Shown: positions 14,439-23,012 of the stretch, piece by piece | Position numbering within the stretch: position 1 is the first letter of the stretch | Layout: each line of letters begins with the position of its first letter | NCBI RefSeq assembly: GCF_003202235.1 | Contig: NZ_MASU01000013.1 | Coordinates: 682,001 to 746,000, forward strand | Direction of reading: 5' to 3' | Length of the DNA: 64,000 bases | Source of the DNA: Prauserella flavalba | Lineage (GTDB): Bacteria > Actinomycetota > Actinomycetes > Mycobacteriales > Pseudonocardiaceae | Notes under the pieces: generated by a model | What the model was told of the DNA's origin: nothing | Databases searched by the model: none | The model's input: only the letters and a program-made list of their open reading frames with translations | Made by a program: the position numbers and the translations under genes

Positions 14439-16970
14439 ATGACCGGCTTCTTCGGTGATCCCGGCCCCAGCCCGTTCGACCAGCTGCTCGCCCAGTTCTT
14501 CGGCAACGCGATGCCGGGGCGGCAACCGTATGCCGTCGGCATCACCCGGCTGATGAGCGAGCAGGCGCTGGCGCTGGTGTCGGCGGCCGTCCGGCGGGTC
14601 GGCGAGTGGGGCGGCAACGAGCTCGACTCGGTACACCTGCTCTGGGGCGCCACGCAGGTCTCGGGCAGCAGGGAGCTGATCCAGCGGGCCGGTGGCGACC
14701 CGGACGCGATCGCCCAGCGCATCGAGCGCGACGCCCCGCACCCGCAGAGCCCGCCCACCGCGACCCCGACACTCACGCCGGGCGCCAAACGGATCCTGCT
14801 CGACGCGCACCAGATCTCGCGGCAGCTGCGCTCGTCCTACATCGGTCCCGAGCACGTGCTGCTCGCGCTCGTGGCGCACCAGGACTCGCCCGCGGGCAGG
14901 CTGCTCGGCGGCGCCGGGGTGACCCCGGAGACCGTGCGCAGGGCCGTGGCGGGACCGGCCGTGGGCGCGCCGCAGGGGCAGGCCCGCCGCCAGCCGCAGC
15001 CCCCGAGCGGGACGGAGACGCTCGACAGCTACGGCCGGGACCTCACCGCGATGGCCCGCGAGGGCGAGATCGACCCGGTGGTCGGCCGCGACGACGAGAT
15101 CGAGCAGACCGTCGAGGTGCTCTCGCGGCGCACCAAGAACAACCCGGTGCTGATCGGCGAGGCCGGGGTCGGCAAGACCGCGATCGTCGAGGGCCTCGCC
15201 CAGCGCATCGCCGACGGCCAGGTGCCCGTGTCGCTCGAAGGCAGGCGGCTCGTGCAGCTCGACGTCACCGCGATGGTGGCGGGCACCCGGTACCGCGGTG
15301 ACTTCGAGGAGCGCATGACCAAGCTGCTGGAGGAGATCCGCGAACACAGCGACGAGCTGATCGTCTTCATCGACGAGCTGCACACCGTGGTCGGGGCCGG
15401 TTCCTCGGAGGGATCGATGGGCGCGGGCAACATGCTCAAGCCCGCGCTCGCCAGGGGCGAGCTGCACATCGTCGGTGCCACCACGCTCGACGAGTACCGC
15501 ACCAACATCGAGACCGACCCCGCGTTCGAGCGGCGGTTCCAGCCGATCCTCGTGCCTGAGCCCAACGTGGAGGACACGCTCGCGATCCTGCACGGCCTGC
15601 GCGACCAGTACGAGGCACACCACCAGGTGCGGTTCACCGACGAGGCGCTCTCGGCCGCCGCGACGCTCTCCGACCGCTACATCACCGACCGGCACCTGCC
15701 CGACAAGGCGATCGACCTCGTCGACCAAGCGGGCGCGCGCGTGCGCATGCGCACGGCCAAGCGGCCGGAGGGCCTGCGCGACCTGGAGGCCAGGCTGGAG
15801 CAGCTGTGCCGCGACCGCGACCAGGCCGTGAGCGAGGAGCACTACGAGCGGGCCTCCGCGCTGCGCGACGAGATCAACGAGCTGCGCACCCGCATCGCCG
15901 ACACCCGCAGCGACGACACGCCGGCCGGTGTGCCCGAGGTGGGCACCGTCGACATCGCCGAGGTCGTCGCCCGCAGCACCGGCATCCCCGTCGCGCGGCT
16001 GACGCAGGAGGAGCGCGAGCGGCTGCTGCACCTGGAGGATCACCTGCACGGGCGGGTCGTCGGCCAGGACGAGGCCGTGCAGGCCGTCGCCGAGGCGGTG
16101 CGCCGCACTCGTGCCGGGCTCGCCGAACCCGACCGGCCCTCGGGCAGCTTCCTGTTCCTCGGGCCCACGGGTGTCGGCAAGACCGAGCTGGCGCGGGCGC
16201 TGGCGGAGGCGTTGTTCGGCGGGCAGGACCACATGGTGCGGCTCGATATGTCCGAGTACGGCGAGCGGCACACGGTGTCGCGGCTGATCGGCGCGCCGCC
16301 CGGGTACGTCGGCTACGAGGAGGCGGGGCAGCTGACCGAGGCGGTGCGGCGCAGGCCGTACTCCGTGGTGCTGCTCGACGAGATCGAGAAGGCGCACCCC
16401 GAGGTGTTCAACGTCCTGCTGCAGGTGCTCGACGACGGCAGGCTCACCGACGGGCGGGGCCGCACGGTCAACTTCACCAACACGGTGCTGATCATGACCA
16501 GCAACATCGGCTCCGAGCTGGTGCTCAGCGGTACCCAGGGCGCGCTGGGCTTCTCCCCGGCGCGGGAGACCGACACCGAGCAGCCGCTGCGCGAGCGGCT
16601 CATGCGCAGGCTGCGTGAGTCGTTCCGCCCCGAGTTCCTCAACCGGATCGACGAGATCATCGTGTTCCGCAAGCTCACGGAGGAACAGCTCGAGCGGGTG
16701 ACGTCGCTGCTGCTGGAGGAGACGCGCCGCAAGGCGCAGGCGCAGGACGTGGAGGTGGACGTCACTCCCGAGGCGGTCCGCTGGCTCTCGGAGGCCGGTT
16801 ACCAGCCCGAGTACGGTGCCCGTCCGCTGCGGCGCACCATCCAGCGCGAGGTGGACAACGTGCTCTCCCGCATGCTCCTCGGCGGCGACGTCACGTCCGG
16901 TTCCCGCGTCCGCGTCGGCGTGGAGGACGGCAGGCTCTCCTTCGACGTGAGCACCCCGGCGAAGGTCTAG
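14439..16970 (+). CDS. ClpC-type AAA+ unfoldase (paralogue)
   Basis: An 843-residue Clp/Hsp100 ATPase. Residues 1-170 hold a double Clp N-domain with an unusual phenylalanine/proline-rich extension ([20 protein letters not shown]). D1 has [18 protein letters not shown] and [13 protein letters not shown]; a short UVR-type middle domain ([18 protein letters not shown]) marks it as ClpC rather than ClpB; D2 has [20 protein letters not shown] and [14 protein letters not shown]. The loop GALGFSPA carries the LGF tripeptide needed to dock on ClpP. Its location among glycan genes and its stress-type promoter suggest a secondary, stress-induced ClpC rather than the housekeeping copy. Transcription ends at the inverted repeat arrays just downstream. 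Confidence 0.9.
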   Translation: MTGFFGDPGPSPFDQLLAQFFGNAMPGRQPYAVGITRLMSEQALALVSAAVRRVGEWGGNELDSVHLLWGATQVSGSRELIQRAGGDPDAIAQRIERDAPHPQSPPTATPTLTPGAKRILLDAHQISRQLRSSYIGPEHVLLALVAHQDSPAGRLLGGAGVTPETVRRAVAGPAVGAPQGQARRQPQPPSGTETLDSYGRDLTAMAREGEIDPVVGRDDEIEQTVEVLSRRTKNNPVLIGEAGVGKTAIVEGLAQRIADGQVPVSLEGRRLVQLDVTAMVAGTRYRGDFEERMTKLLEEIREHSDELIVFIDELHTVVGAGSSEGSMGAGNMLKPALARGELHIVGATTLDEYRTNIETDPAFERRFQPILVPEPNVEDTLAILHGLRDQYEAHHQVRFTDEALSAAATLSDRYITDRHLPDKAIDLVDQAGARVRMRTAKRPEGLRDLEARLEQLCRDRDQAVSEEHYERASALRDEINELRTRIADTRSDDTPAGVPEVGTVDIAEVVARSTGIPVARLTQEERERLLHLEDHLHGRVVGQDEAVQAVAEAVRRTRAGLAEPDRPSGSFLFLGPTGVGKTELARALAEALFGGQDHMVRLDMSEYGERHTVSRLIGAPPGYVGYEEAGQLTEAVRRRPYSVVLLDEIEKAHPEVFNVLLQVLDDGRLTDGRGRTVNFTNTVLIMTSNIGSELVLSGTQGALGFSPARETDTEQPLRERLMRRLRESFRPEFLNRIDEIIVFRKLTEEQLERVTSLLLEETRRKAQAQDVEVDVTPEAVRWLSEAGYQPEYGARPLRRTIQREVDNVLSRMLLGGDVTSGSRVRVGVEDGRLSFDVSTPAKV

Positions 16971-16972
16971 GC

Positions 16973-17076
16973 GCGAGTCGTGCGCTCAGGCTCGCGAGTC
17001 GTGCGTTCAGGTTCGCGAGTCGTGCGTTCGGGACCGCGAGTCGTGCGCTCAGGACCGCGAGTCGTGCGTTCGGGCC
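16973..17076. repeat. Five 21-bp tandem repeats, forward orientation (left arm of inverted array)
   Basis: Units start at 16973, 16994, 17015, 17036 and 17057; four are 21 bp and the last 20 bp. The shared core is GCGAGTCGTGCGTTC (C for T at one position in some copies) followed by a variable GGGACC-like hexamer. A sixth, degenerate unit starts at 17077. The array begins 3 bases after the clpC-type stop codon. Confidence 0.9.
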
Positions 17077-17109
17077 GCCAGTCGCTGGGCTCCGTGCGAG
17101 CAGGTGCCC

Positions 17110-17235
17110 CGGAACGCAAGACTCGCCGTCGGGAACGCACGACTCGCTGTCGGGAACGCACGACTCGCTGTCGGGAACGCCCGACTCGCGCCCGGGAACG
17201 CCCGACTCGCGCCCGGGAACGCACGACTCGCGGGC
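17110..17235. repeat. Six 21-bp tandem repeats, inverted orientation (right arm)
   Basis: Six consecutive 21-bp units start at 17110, 17131, 17152, 17173, 17194 and 17215. The core GAACGCACGACTCGC is the exact reverse complement of the left-arm core. With the left arm and the 33-base spacer the whole forms a giant inverted repeat between two convergent genes, ending 17 bases before the stop of the leftward glycosyltransferase gene. Confidence 0.9.
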
Positions 17236-17251
17236 TGGGCCGGCGTGGGCC

Positions 17252-18460
17252 TCAGCCCGTTTCCTCCGCGGTCACCAGTGCCGGGACGGCGCGTTCGTAC
17301 ACCCGGTACGTGTCGGCGGCGACGCGGTCCCACGAGTAGCGGCAACGGGCGCGGTCGGCGCCGGCGATGCCGTAGGCCTCCCGCAGCGTGGAGTCGGCGA
17401 GCAGCCTGCGCAGCGCCGCTGCCAGCGCGTCGGGACGGCGCGGCGGCACGTGGGTACCGGTCACGCCGTCCACCACCGTGTCGGTCAGCCCACCCACGGC
17501 TGAGGCGACCACCGGGACACCGCAGGCCATTGCCTCCAGCGGCACGATCCCGAACGGCTCGTACCACGGCGTGCACACCACGACGTCGGCGGAACGCAGC
17601 AGTGTGGGCATCTCGGCGCGGCCGACCTGCCCGAGCAGCCGCACCCGATCCGCGACGCCCAGCTCCTCGGCGCGGGCCACCAGCCGCCGCGCCTCCTCGT
17701 CGTCGGCGAGGCGCCCCTCCTGCGGTCCGCCCGCGATCACGAGCTCGGTGTTGGGCAACGACGGCAGCGCGGCGATCGCGATGTCGAAACCCTTACGCGG
17801 CACGAGCCTGCCCACGGACACGATCCGCTGCCGCACGCCCAGTGAGGCGCACGCGCCGTCCGGGGTGAACCGCTCCAGGTCCACCCCGCACGGCACCACC
17901 GACATCCGGTCCCTCGGCAGCCCCAGCCGCACCAGTTCGAAGACCTCGTCCGAGCACGTCGCCGCCACGCGGGCGGCGCTGCGCCCCACCAGCCGCTCCA
18001 GCCGGATGCGGTCGGCCGGGCTCGTGTCCTTGGCCCCCTGGTGGCGACGCTTCACCACGCCCAGCGCGTGGAACGTCTGCACCACGGGAACGTCCACCGC
18101 GCGCGCCGCGATGACCGACGCGAGCCCCGACATCCAGAAATGCGCGTGCACCACGTCCGGCCGCCGGGCGACCCACTCGTGCTCGAGGAACCGTGCGAAC
18201 TCGCCCATGTGCGGCAGCAGCTCGTCCTTCGGCACGTGGCGCGGCGGTCCTGCCGGCACGTGCACGACGCGATAACCCGCCGGTGCCATGACCTCGTCGG
18301 GCAGCTCCTCATCGTCGCGTCGCGTGTAGACGGTCACGTCGTGGCCGGCGCGCGTGAGCCCAGCCGACAGCTCGGCGACGTGGACGTTCTGCCCTCCGGC
18401 ATCGACCTCACCCAAAGCGGCGAGCGGATTGGCGTGCTCGGAAACCATCGAGATCTTCAC
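17252..18460 (-). CDS. Family 4 glycosyltransferase (GT-B)
   Basis: A 402-residue GT-B enzyme of family 4. The N-domain contains [21 protein letters not shown], as in sucrose-synthase/SPS-like and MshA-type transferases, and HAHFWMSGL; the C-domain has [16 protein letters not shown] and the donor-binding EX7E motif in [21 protein letters not shown]. The GTG start at 18460 has a GGAGGAAAC ribosome-binding site. It is the second gene of a two-gene leftward operon with the glycosyltransferase at 18478-19422 (17-base gap). The donor is unknown; the DAGGQ start favours a UDP-glucose or UDP-GlcNAc-like donor. Confidence 0.9.
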   Translation of the reverse strand: MKISMVSEHANPLAALGEVDAGGQNVHVAELSAGLTRAGHDVTVYTRRDDEELPDEVMAPAGYRVVHVPAGPPRHVPKDELLPHMGEFARFLEHEWVARRPDVVHAHFWMSGLASVIAARAVDVPVVQTFHALGVVKRRHQGAKDTSPADRIRLERLVGRSAARVAATCSDEVFELVRLGLPRDRMSVVPCGVDLERFTPDGACASLGVRQRIVSVGRLVPRKGFDIAIAALPSLPNTELVIAGGPQEGRLADDEEARRLVARAEELGVADRVRLLGQVGRAEMPTLLRSADVVVCTPWYEPFGIVPLEAMACGVPVVASAVGGLTDTVVDGVTGTHVPPRRPDALAAALRRLLADSTLREAYGIAGADRARCRYSWDRVAADTYRVYERAVPALVTAEETG

Positions 18461-18477
18461 GTTTCCTCCAGGTCGAT

Positions 18478-19422
18478 TCAGGGCAGCACGCGGTGCAGCA
18501 GGGTGTCCCAGTTCCGCAGGAACGCGTCGAGGCCGTAGTGGGTGAGCGCGAACTCCCGCGCCGACTTGCCCATCCGCACGGCCAGTTCCGGCTGCTCCAG
18601 CAGGGTCCGGACGCCTTCGGCCAGCACCGGCACGTCGGTGGAGACGAAACCGGCCTCCGCGGGTACGGCCGTGGCCACCTCGGTGCTCGCCACCGCCGCC
18701 ACCGGCATGCCCAGGTGCATGGCCTCCAGCAGCGACAGCCCGAGCGACGTCCATCGCGCGGTGTGCAGGTACACCCTGCGCCGCGCCATCTCCCGGTGCA
18801 GCGCGGCCTGCCCGAGGTCACCGATCGGGGTGACGCCGGGGAGGTCGAGCCCGTCGAGGCCCATGCCGTACAAGTCGACGGGCGCGGCCTGTGCGAACAC
18901 GGGCAGCAGGTCGGTGCCGACGATCCGGTTGCGCCGTACGGGTTCGTTGATGAGGACGGCACCGCGCGCGAGCTCGCCGGTGTACTGGTAACCGGGGTCC
19001 ACGATGCCATGTGGGATCACCACCGTTGGCGCGATCCCGTTGTCCCACATCAGCTCGTTGAAATGCGTGACGTGGGCGAGCACGATGTCGTCGCGGCCGG
19101 CCAGCGGATGCCGCGTGGTGGCCGCGTGCTCACGCGGAGCGTTGTGCTCGACGTACACGGCGGGCACGTCGATCCCCGGCCGCCTGCCGAGCCAGCGTTC
19201 GGTCAGCTCGATCTCCTCGGGCCGCTGCAGCACGACGACGTCGATGTTCTTGTCCCGCAAGGAATCCACCGGGACGTCGATGGCGTTGTCCGGCCAGTCC
19301 CGGCCACAACGCCCCCGCCCCCACGGGTCATTTCCGTCCACATAGGGCAGTAGGTGGGTGTGCCCGCCCTGGACGAACGACGTGCTCCAGGAACCGTGTA
19401 CGTGCCAGACGAGCAACTGCAT
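18478..19422 (-). CDS. Glycosyltransferase, GT-B type
   Basis: A 314-residue GT-B protein starting [26 protein letters not shown], with [12 protein letters not shown] in the N-domain and a GT4-like donor motif [20 protein letters not shown] in the C-domain. Shorter than typical GT4 enzymes. First gene of a two-gene operon; the ATG follows a GTTT-N16-GGGCAA promoter at 9 bases, matching the leaderless architecture of other stress-promoter genes here. Likely a partner of the downstream GT4 in making a stress-induced glycoconjugate; specificity unknown. Confidence 0.83.
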   Translation of the reverse strand: MQLLVWHVHGSWSTSFVQGGHTHLLPYVDGNDPWGRGRCGRDWPDNAIDVPVDSLRDKNIDVVVLQRPEEIELTERWLGRRPGIDVPAVYVEHNAPREHAATTRHPLAGRDDIVLAHVTHFNELMWDNGIAPTVVIPHGIVDPGYQYTGELARGAVLINEPVRRNRIVGTDLLPVFAQAAPVDLYGMGLDGLDLPGVTPIGDLGQAALHREMARRRVYLHTARWTSLGLSLLEAMHLGMPVAAVASTEVATAVPAEAGFVSTDVPVLAEGVRTLLEQPELAVRMGKSAREFALTHYGLDAFLRNWDTLLHRVLP

Positions 19423-19431
19423 AACGGGTAG

Positions 19432-19457
19432 TTGCCCGCACGCGCAGACGGCTAAAC
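19432..19457 (-). promoter_or_regulatory. Sigma-B/F-like promoter (GGGCAA variant) of the glycosyltransferase pair
   Basis: Minus strand GTTT (19454-19457), 16-base spacer, GGGCAA (19432-19437), 9 bases to the ATG. The same GGGCAA variant and spacer occur at 21268-21293. Confidence 0.5.
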
Positions 19458-19458
19458 A

Positions 19459-19890
19459 CTATGGACGCCGCGTGCGGACCCCGCCGAGTGCGAGCACGAG
19501 GCCGATGAGGCACGTCGCGCCGTACAGCCACGCGTTGGCGGCCTTGACGTTCACGAGGTCGCCCCATTCGTCGAGCACGGTCGCGAGAATGCTGTATGCG
19601 GTCAGCCCCGCGAAGGCGAAGAAGCTCGCCCACCCGAACAGGCGCGCCGTCACGGCCTTGCGGGTGGCGATCAGCGCGAGCACACCCACCGCGGTGTGCA
19701 TGATGTTGAGCAGCGTGCTGACCCCGAAAACCCAGACGGTGCGTGACGATTCCGGCCCCATGCCGTCGTGCAGCGCGAATCCGGTGATGCCCACGACCAG
19801 ATACCAGAGAGCGACGACGCCGACCACGACCTGTGGCCACGACAGCCGCGCCACCAGTCCTCGGCCGGTCGCGGAGGACGCCGTGCTCAT
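19459..19890 (-). CDS. DUF4383 family membrane protein
   Basis: A 143-residue protein with four predicted membrane helices (around 20-42, 58-80, 85-110 and 122-140) and the DUF4383 pattern: GITGFALHDG near helix 1, STLLNIMHTAVGVLAL in helix 2, an arginine/lysine-containing loop, and LNxxH-like sequence. Function of the family is unknown. Its ATG overlaps the TGA of the SDR gene (ATGA), so the two are co-transcribed from the stress-type promoter at 20754-20779, in line with the frequent association of DUF4383 with general-stress genes in actinobacteria (the last point is inference). Confidence 0.82.
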   Translation of the reverse strand: MSTASSATGRGLVARLSWPQVVVGVVALWYLVVGITGFALHDGMGPESSRTVWVFGVSTLLNIMHTAVGVLALIATRKAVTARLFGWASFFAFAGLTAYSILATVLDEWGDLVNVKAANAWLYGATCLIGLVLALGGVRTRRP

Positions 19891-20711
19891 ACGCGCCTCC
19901 AGTCGTCGCCGGTCAGCGCGGCGCTGGCCTGCGGTCCCATCTGCGACATGCCGCCGTCGACCAGCCACGAGGCACCGGTGACGTACCCGGCGGCTGGCGT
20001 GGCGAGGAAGGCCACCACGGCTGCCACTTCCTTGGCGTGGCCCGGCCTGCCCAGCGGCACGCCGGGCCTGCGCTGCTCGGCGGGATCGGCGTTGTCCTGC
20101 CCCGTCATCGGCGTCGAGATCTCGCCGGGTGCCACGGAGTTGACCGTGATTCCGTGCTCGGCGAGCTCCAGGGCGAGCACTTTGGTGAGCGCGCCGAGAC
20201 CGGCCTTGGCGGCGCAGTACGGCGCGGCGCCGACCTTCGGATAGTGCTCGTGCACGCTGGTGATGTTGATGATCCGGCCGCCACGCCCCGCGTCGATCAT
20301 GTGCCGGGCCGCCCGCTGCGCGCAGGCGAACGCGCCGTCGAGATCCACGGAGACGACCTCGCGCCATGCGTCGAAGTCCAGGTTCATCACCGGTGTCGCC
20401 TCGCCGGTGCCCGCGCAGTTGACCAACACGTCGATCCCGCCCAGCTCCTCGGCGAGGTCGTCGATCACGGCGGCCTCGGTGGGCAGGTCACGCAGGTCGA
20501 GGCGACGGACGGCGGCCGTGGCACCCTGCGCCTTGACCTCCTCGGCAGTGTTCGCGGCGCCCTGCTCGTCGGCGTGGTACGTGACGCCGACGTCGAGGCC
20601 GCCACCCGCGAGCGCCACCGCGATCGCCCTGCCAATACCGGAGTCGGATCCCGTCACGACGGCGGTCCTCGGCCGGTCGGTCTGCTCGGGCAATGGTGCG
20701 GGTCGGGTCAC
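19887..20711 (-). CDS. SDR-family oxidoreductase
   Basis: A classical SDR with an N-terminal extension: cofactor motif GSDSGIGRAI, NCAGT in place of NNAG, S-x-Y-x3-K active site (ITSVHEHYPK ... YCAAK), and LVDGGMSQMG at the C-terminus; about 274 residues. A GTG at 20729 would add six residues, but the GGAGG placed 8 bases before the GTG at 20711 fits the shorter start. It is transcribed from GGTTT-N15-GGGTAG with a DUF4383 gene, suggesting a stress role. Resembles YghA/glucose-dehydrogenase-like SDRs found in actinomycete stress loci; substrate unknown. Confidence 0.85.
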   Translation of the reverse strand: MTRPAPLPEQTDRPRTAVVTGSDSGIGRAIAVALAGGGLDVGVTYHADEQGAANTAEEVKAQGATAAVRRLDLRDLPTEAAVIDDLAEELGGIDVLVNCAGTGEATPVMNLDFDAWREVVSVDLDGAFACAQRAARHMIDAGRGGRIINITSVHEHYPKVGAAPYCAAKAGLGALTKVLALELAEHGITVNSVAPGEISTPMTGQDNADPAEQRRPGVPLGRPGHAKEVAAVVAFLATPAAGYVTGASWLVDGGMSQMGPQASAALTGDDWRRV

Positions 20712-20753
20712 TGAGGACACCTCCGTCACGGATATGCCTGGTCTGTTCAGCGG

Positions 20754-20779
20754 CTACCCGCGCGGACGTGCGGCAAACC
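20754..20779 (-). promoter_or_regulatory. Sigma-B/F-like promoter of the SDR/DUF4383 operon
   Basis: Minus strand GGTTT (20775-20779), 15-base spacer, GGGTAG (20754-20759). It lies inside the 3' end of the anti-sigma-like ATPase gene and overlaps its stop codon. Confidence 0.6.
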
Positions 20780-21197
20780 GTTTCGCGAACCGGATGTGCA
20801 CCACCCGGTCGACGCTGCGCTGGGGATCGTGTTCGTACCGCCAGGCCGCCAGGGTGTCGGTCATCGTGTCCAGCACCCGCCAGCCGAGCGCGTGCGGGCC
20901 CGGGACGCAGCCCCGCAGCGTCGTGGTGGATACGCTCACGGTGAGTGTGCCGAAGGCGAACACGAGGCGGCACGTCAGCATCGCGCCCGGCGCCGACCAG
21001 CGGATGAGGCACGTGCACGCCGCGTCCACGGCCACCAGCAGGTCGGTCAGCTCGTTCTCGGTGAACCCCTCGCGACCGCCGAAGTCGCGGGCGACCGTCC
21101 GGAGCATCGCGAGATGCCGTGCCTGTGCGGGCACCCGTAGCTCGACCGGGCCGGCCGCCCCCGGTCCGGCCCATTCGGCGAGTTCCTCTCTGTGCAT
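20754..21197 (-). CDS. Degenerate GHKL-type anti-sigma regulatory protein
   Basis: A 147-residue protein with the size and layout of RsbW/SpoIIAB-type anti-sigma kinases (ELRVPAQARHLAMLRTVARDF at the N-terminus, ENELTDLLVAVDAACTCLI where the N-box should be). The catalytic Glu and Mg-binding Asn of the N-box (ExxxN) are replaced by Asp and Thr/Cys, and no G1/G2 (DxGxG) boxes are visible, so ATP hydrolysis or kinase activity is doubtful. The ATG at 21197 has a GGGAGGATC ribosome-binding site. Divergent from the holin-X cassette; a GGGTAT promoter precedes it. Likely a non-catalytic binder of a sigma factor or STAS protein. Confidence 0.72.
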   Translation of the reverse strand: MHREELAEWAGPGAAGPVELRVPAQARHLAMLRTVARDFGGREGFTENELTDLLVAVDAACTCLIRWSAPGAMLTCRLVFAFGTLTVSVSTTTLRGCVPGPHALGWRVLDTMTDTLAAWRYEHDPQRSVDRVVHIRFAKRFAARPRG

Positions 21198-21208
21198 GAT
21201 CCTCCCGA

Positions 21209-21234
21209 ATACCCGGCGGAATCGCGGGCATACC
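21209..21234 (-). promoter_or_regulatory. Sigma-B/F-like promoter of the anti-sigma-like gene
   Basis: Minus strand GGTAT (21230-21234), 15-base spacer, GGGTAT (21209-21214). The -35 is less canonical than in the other copies. Confidence 0.4.
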
Positions 21235-21267
21235 TGCGGCGGGACGGCTTTTCGGGTGCGCCTCGAT

Positions 21268-21293
21268 GTTTGTGGGACGAGTGCTGAGGGCAA
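21268..21293 (+). promoter_or_regulatory. Sigma-B/F-like promoter (GGGCAA variant) of the holin-X/DUF3618/DUF4235 cassette
   Basis: GTTT (21268-21271), 16-base spacer, GGGCAA (21288-21293), followed by a 30-base leader with GGAGGAA before the ATG at 21324. Confidence 0.5.
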
Positions 21294-21323
21294 ACCGGTG
21301 ACCAGCGCCGAGTTGGAGGAATC

Positions 21324-21740
21324 ATGGTCTACGACGAACACCGCGACGTCGTGGTGGAGGACCGTTCCGTGGCACAGCTGGTCAGCGATCTTTCCGAGCA
21401 GACCAGCAGGCTCGTCAGGGACGAGATGAAGCTCGCCGTCGCGGAGATGCAGGACAAGGGCAAGCGGTTCGGGATGGGTGCCGGTCTCGCCGGCGGTGCC
21501 GCCGTGGTCGCGTGGTTCGGCGCGGGCGCGCTGGTCGCGGCCGCCGTGCTGGCCCTCGCACTGGTGCTGCCGGGCTGGGCGTCGGCGTTGATCATCGGTG
21601 GTGCGCTGCTGGTGGTCGCCGGTCTGCTGGGGCTCCTCGGCAAGAGCCAGGTCCAGCGTGCGACGCCGCCGGTGCCGAGTGAGGCGACCGAGAGCGTCCG
21701 GCAGGACGTCGAGACGGTGAAGGAGAAGATGCGCCGATGA
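21324..21740 (+). CDS. Phage-holin-X family membrane protein (PF07332 type)
   Basis: A 138-residue membrane protein: an amphipathic N-terminus with LVSDLSEQTSRLVRDEMKLA, two hydrophobic hairpins (about 50-78 and 82-103), and a charged C-terminal tail. This is the Actinobacterial holin-X/DUF1469 pattern. Despite the name, such proteins are widespread chromosomal envelope proteins and there is no prophage here. It forms a three-gene cassette with DUF3618 and DUF4235 proteins through ATGA and TGATG overlaps, a common conserved trio in actinobacteria. Stress-type promoter upstream. Confidence 0.85.
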   Translation: MVYDEHRDVVVEDRSVAQLVSDLSEQTSRLVRDEMKLAVAEMQDKGKRFGMGAGLAGGAAVVAWFGAGALVAAAVLALALVLPGWASALIIGGALLVVAGLLGLLGKSQVQRATPPVPSEATESVRQDVETVKEKMRR

Positions 21741-22093
21741 GCACCCCGAAGGAGAGCCCCAAGGAAAGTCCCGAGGAGAGCGAGGAGTTCCCCCGGAGTC
21801 CGGAGGAGGCCCGGGTCGACATCGAGCTCACCCGGCAGGAGCTGGGTGACACCGCGCAGGCGCTCGCGCACAAGCTGAACGTTCCGGCGCGGGCGAAGGA
21901 GCAGGCGCAGCAGCGCGCGGCCCAGGTCAAGGGCCAGGCGCAGCAGCGCGCCACGCAGGTGAAGGGACAGCTCAAGCACGGCACGGCCAAGGCGACCGAG
22001 ATCGTGCGGGGCAACCCGGTGCCCTTCATCGTCTCCGGTGCCGTCGTGGCGGTCGCGGTCGGAGGTGTGATCACGTGGAAGGTCAGGCATTGA
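21737..22093 (+). CDS. DUF3618 protein
   Basis: A 118-residue protein. The N-terminal SPEEARVDIELTRQELGDTAQAL is the DUF3618 signature; a Gln/Ala/Lys-rich helical repeat (QQRAAQVKGQAQ, QQRATQVKGQLK) follows, and a single C-terminal membrane helix (about 93-112) ends in KVRH. It probably anchors a coiled-coil at the membrane. The ATG overlaps the previous stop and its own stop overlaps the next ATG (TGATG), so the three products are likely made in fixed ratio. Function unknown. Confidence 0.85.
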   Translation: MSTPKESPKESPEESEEFPRSPEEARVDIELTRQELGDTAQALAHKLNVPARAKEQAQQRAAQVKGQAQQRATQVKGQLKHGTAKATEIVRGNPVPFIVSGAVVAVAVGGVITWKVRH

Positions 22094-22356
22094 TGAAGGC
22101 GCTCTACAAGCCGCTCAGCCTGGTGGTGAGCACCGGCGGGGCGTTGCTCGCGAGCACGGTCTTCAAGCAGGTGTGGCAGCGCGTGAGCGGCGAGTCCGAC
22201 GCGCCGGACGCCACGGACAGGAAGTACGCGCTGTGGCAGGTGGTCGCGGCCGCGGCCGTGCAGGGCGCGATCTTCGGAGCGGTGAAGGCCGCCGTCGACC
22301 GGGCGGGAGCGGCCGGTTACGAGAAGGCGACCGGCGCCTGGCCCGGCGACGAGTAG
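22093..22356 (+). CDS. DUF4235 membrane protein
   Basis: An 87-residue protein with the DUF4235 pattern: MKALYKPLSLVVSTGGALLAS (first membrane segment), FKQVWQRVSG, a short polar loop with DRKYALWQV, then AAAVQGAIFGAVKAAVDRAG as a second segment and the ending GYEKATGAWPGDE. The ATG at 22093 forms a TGATG junction with the DUF3618 stop and is preferred to a GTG at 22075. Third member of the cassette. Function unknown. Confidence 0.85.
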   Translation: MKALYKPLSLVVSTGGALLASTVFKQVWQRVSGESDAPDATDRKYALWQVVAAAAVQGAIFGAVKAAVDRAGAAGYEKATGAWPGDE

Positions 22357-22361
22357 CCGTC

Positions 22362-23012
22362 ATGTGGTTGTTGCGGCCTCCTGGGGTGTATCGCCCGCAG
22401 GAGGACACGAACCTGCTCACCGAAGCCGTGCGAACGGCGTCGGTGCCGGTGGGTGCGCGCGTGCTCGACGCGTGCACGGGCACGGGTGCGCTCGCGCTCG
22501 CCGCCGCCCGCGCCGGAGCCGGTGCCGTTACCGCGGTCGACGTGTCACGGCGTGCGCTGGCGGCGGCGTGGTGTAACGCCCGGCTGCGGCGGGTGCCGCT
22601 GAGCGTGCGCAGGGGTGACGTGACGGCCCTGGCCGGGCTGGGGCGCTTCGACGTCGTGCTCGCGAACCCGCCGTACGTGCCGTGCGAGCGCACGTCGGTC
22701 GCGAAATGGGACGCCGGGGCAGACGGCCGGTCTGTGCTCGATCCACTGTGTACGTTCGCGCCGGAGCTGCTGAACTGGCAAGGGTTCCTGCTGCTGGTGC
22801 AGTCGGAGCTGAGCGGGGTGGACGAGACGATGGGTGCCCTGCGGACGGCGGGACTCAAGACCTCGATCGTCGCGCGACGGCGGATCCCGTTCGGCCCGGT
22901 CCTGCGTGGCCGGGCCCGTTTTCTGGAGGAGCGCGGCCTGATCGAACCGGGCCGGCGGGATGAGGAACTGGTGGTGATCCGTGCCGACCGGGCAGAGCGA
23001 GCCGCGGCGTGA
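22362..23012 (+). CDS. HemK/PrmC-like class I methyltransferase
   Basis: A 216-residue SAM-dependent methyltransferase. Motif I VLDACTGTGALALAAARAG, acidic VDVS, and the catalytic NPPYVPC (N-P-P-Y, typical of glutamine N5 and related amine/amide methyltransferases such as PrmC, HemK2/Trm112 partners). The N-terminal helix bundle of true PrmC is missing, so it is closer to the short HemK2-type proteins. The start codon is 5 bases after the DUF4235 stop, and it overlaps the CDGSH gene by 32 bases. Substrate unknown; a release-factor-like or small-molecule target is possible. Confidence 0.83.
   Translation: MWLLRPPGVYRPQEDTNLLTEAVRTASVPVGARVLDACTGTGALALAAARAGAGAVTAVDVSRRALAAAWCNARLRRVPLSVRRGDVTALAGLGRFDVVLANPPYVPCERTSVAKWDAGADGRSVLDPLCTFAPELLNWQGFLLLVQSELSGVDETMGALRTAGLKTSIVARRRIPFGPVLRGRARFLEERGLIEPGRRDEELVVIRADRAERAAA

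Noticed and set aside
16973-17235. CRISPR array
   Set aside because: Units are contiguous 21-mers with no unique spacers, the arms are in opposite orientations and no cas genes are near.
16967-17339. Reading frames of 85 and 119 codons over the repeat arrays, giving RS/RT-rich repeats
   Set aside because: They are the direct translation of the 21-bp arrays (no frame is broken because 21 is a multiple of 3), lack a ribosome-binding site and overlap real genes' ends.
21324-22356. Prophage remnant suggested by the holin-like name
   Set aside because: No lysin, integrase or structural genes nearby; the trio is a common chromosomal cassette.
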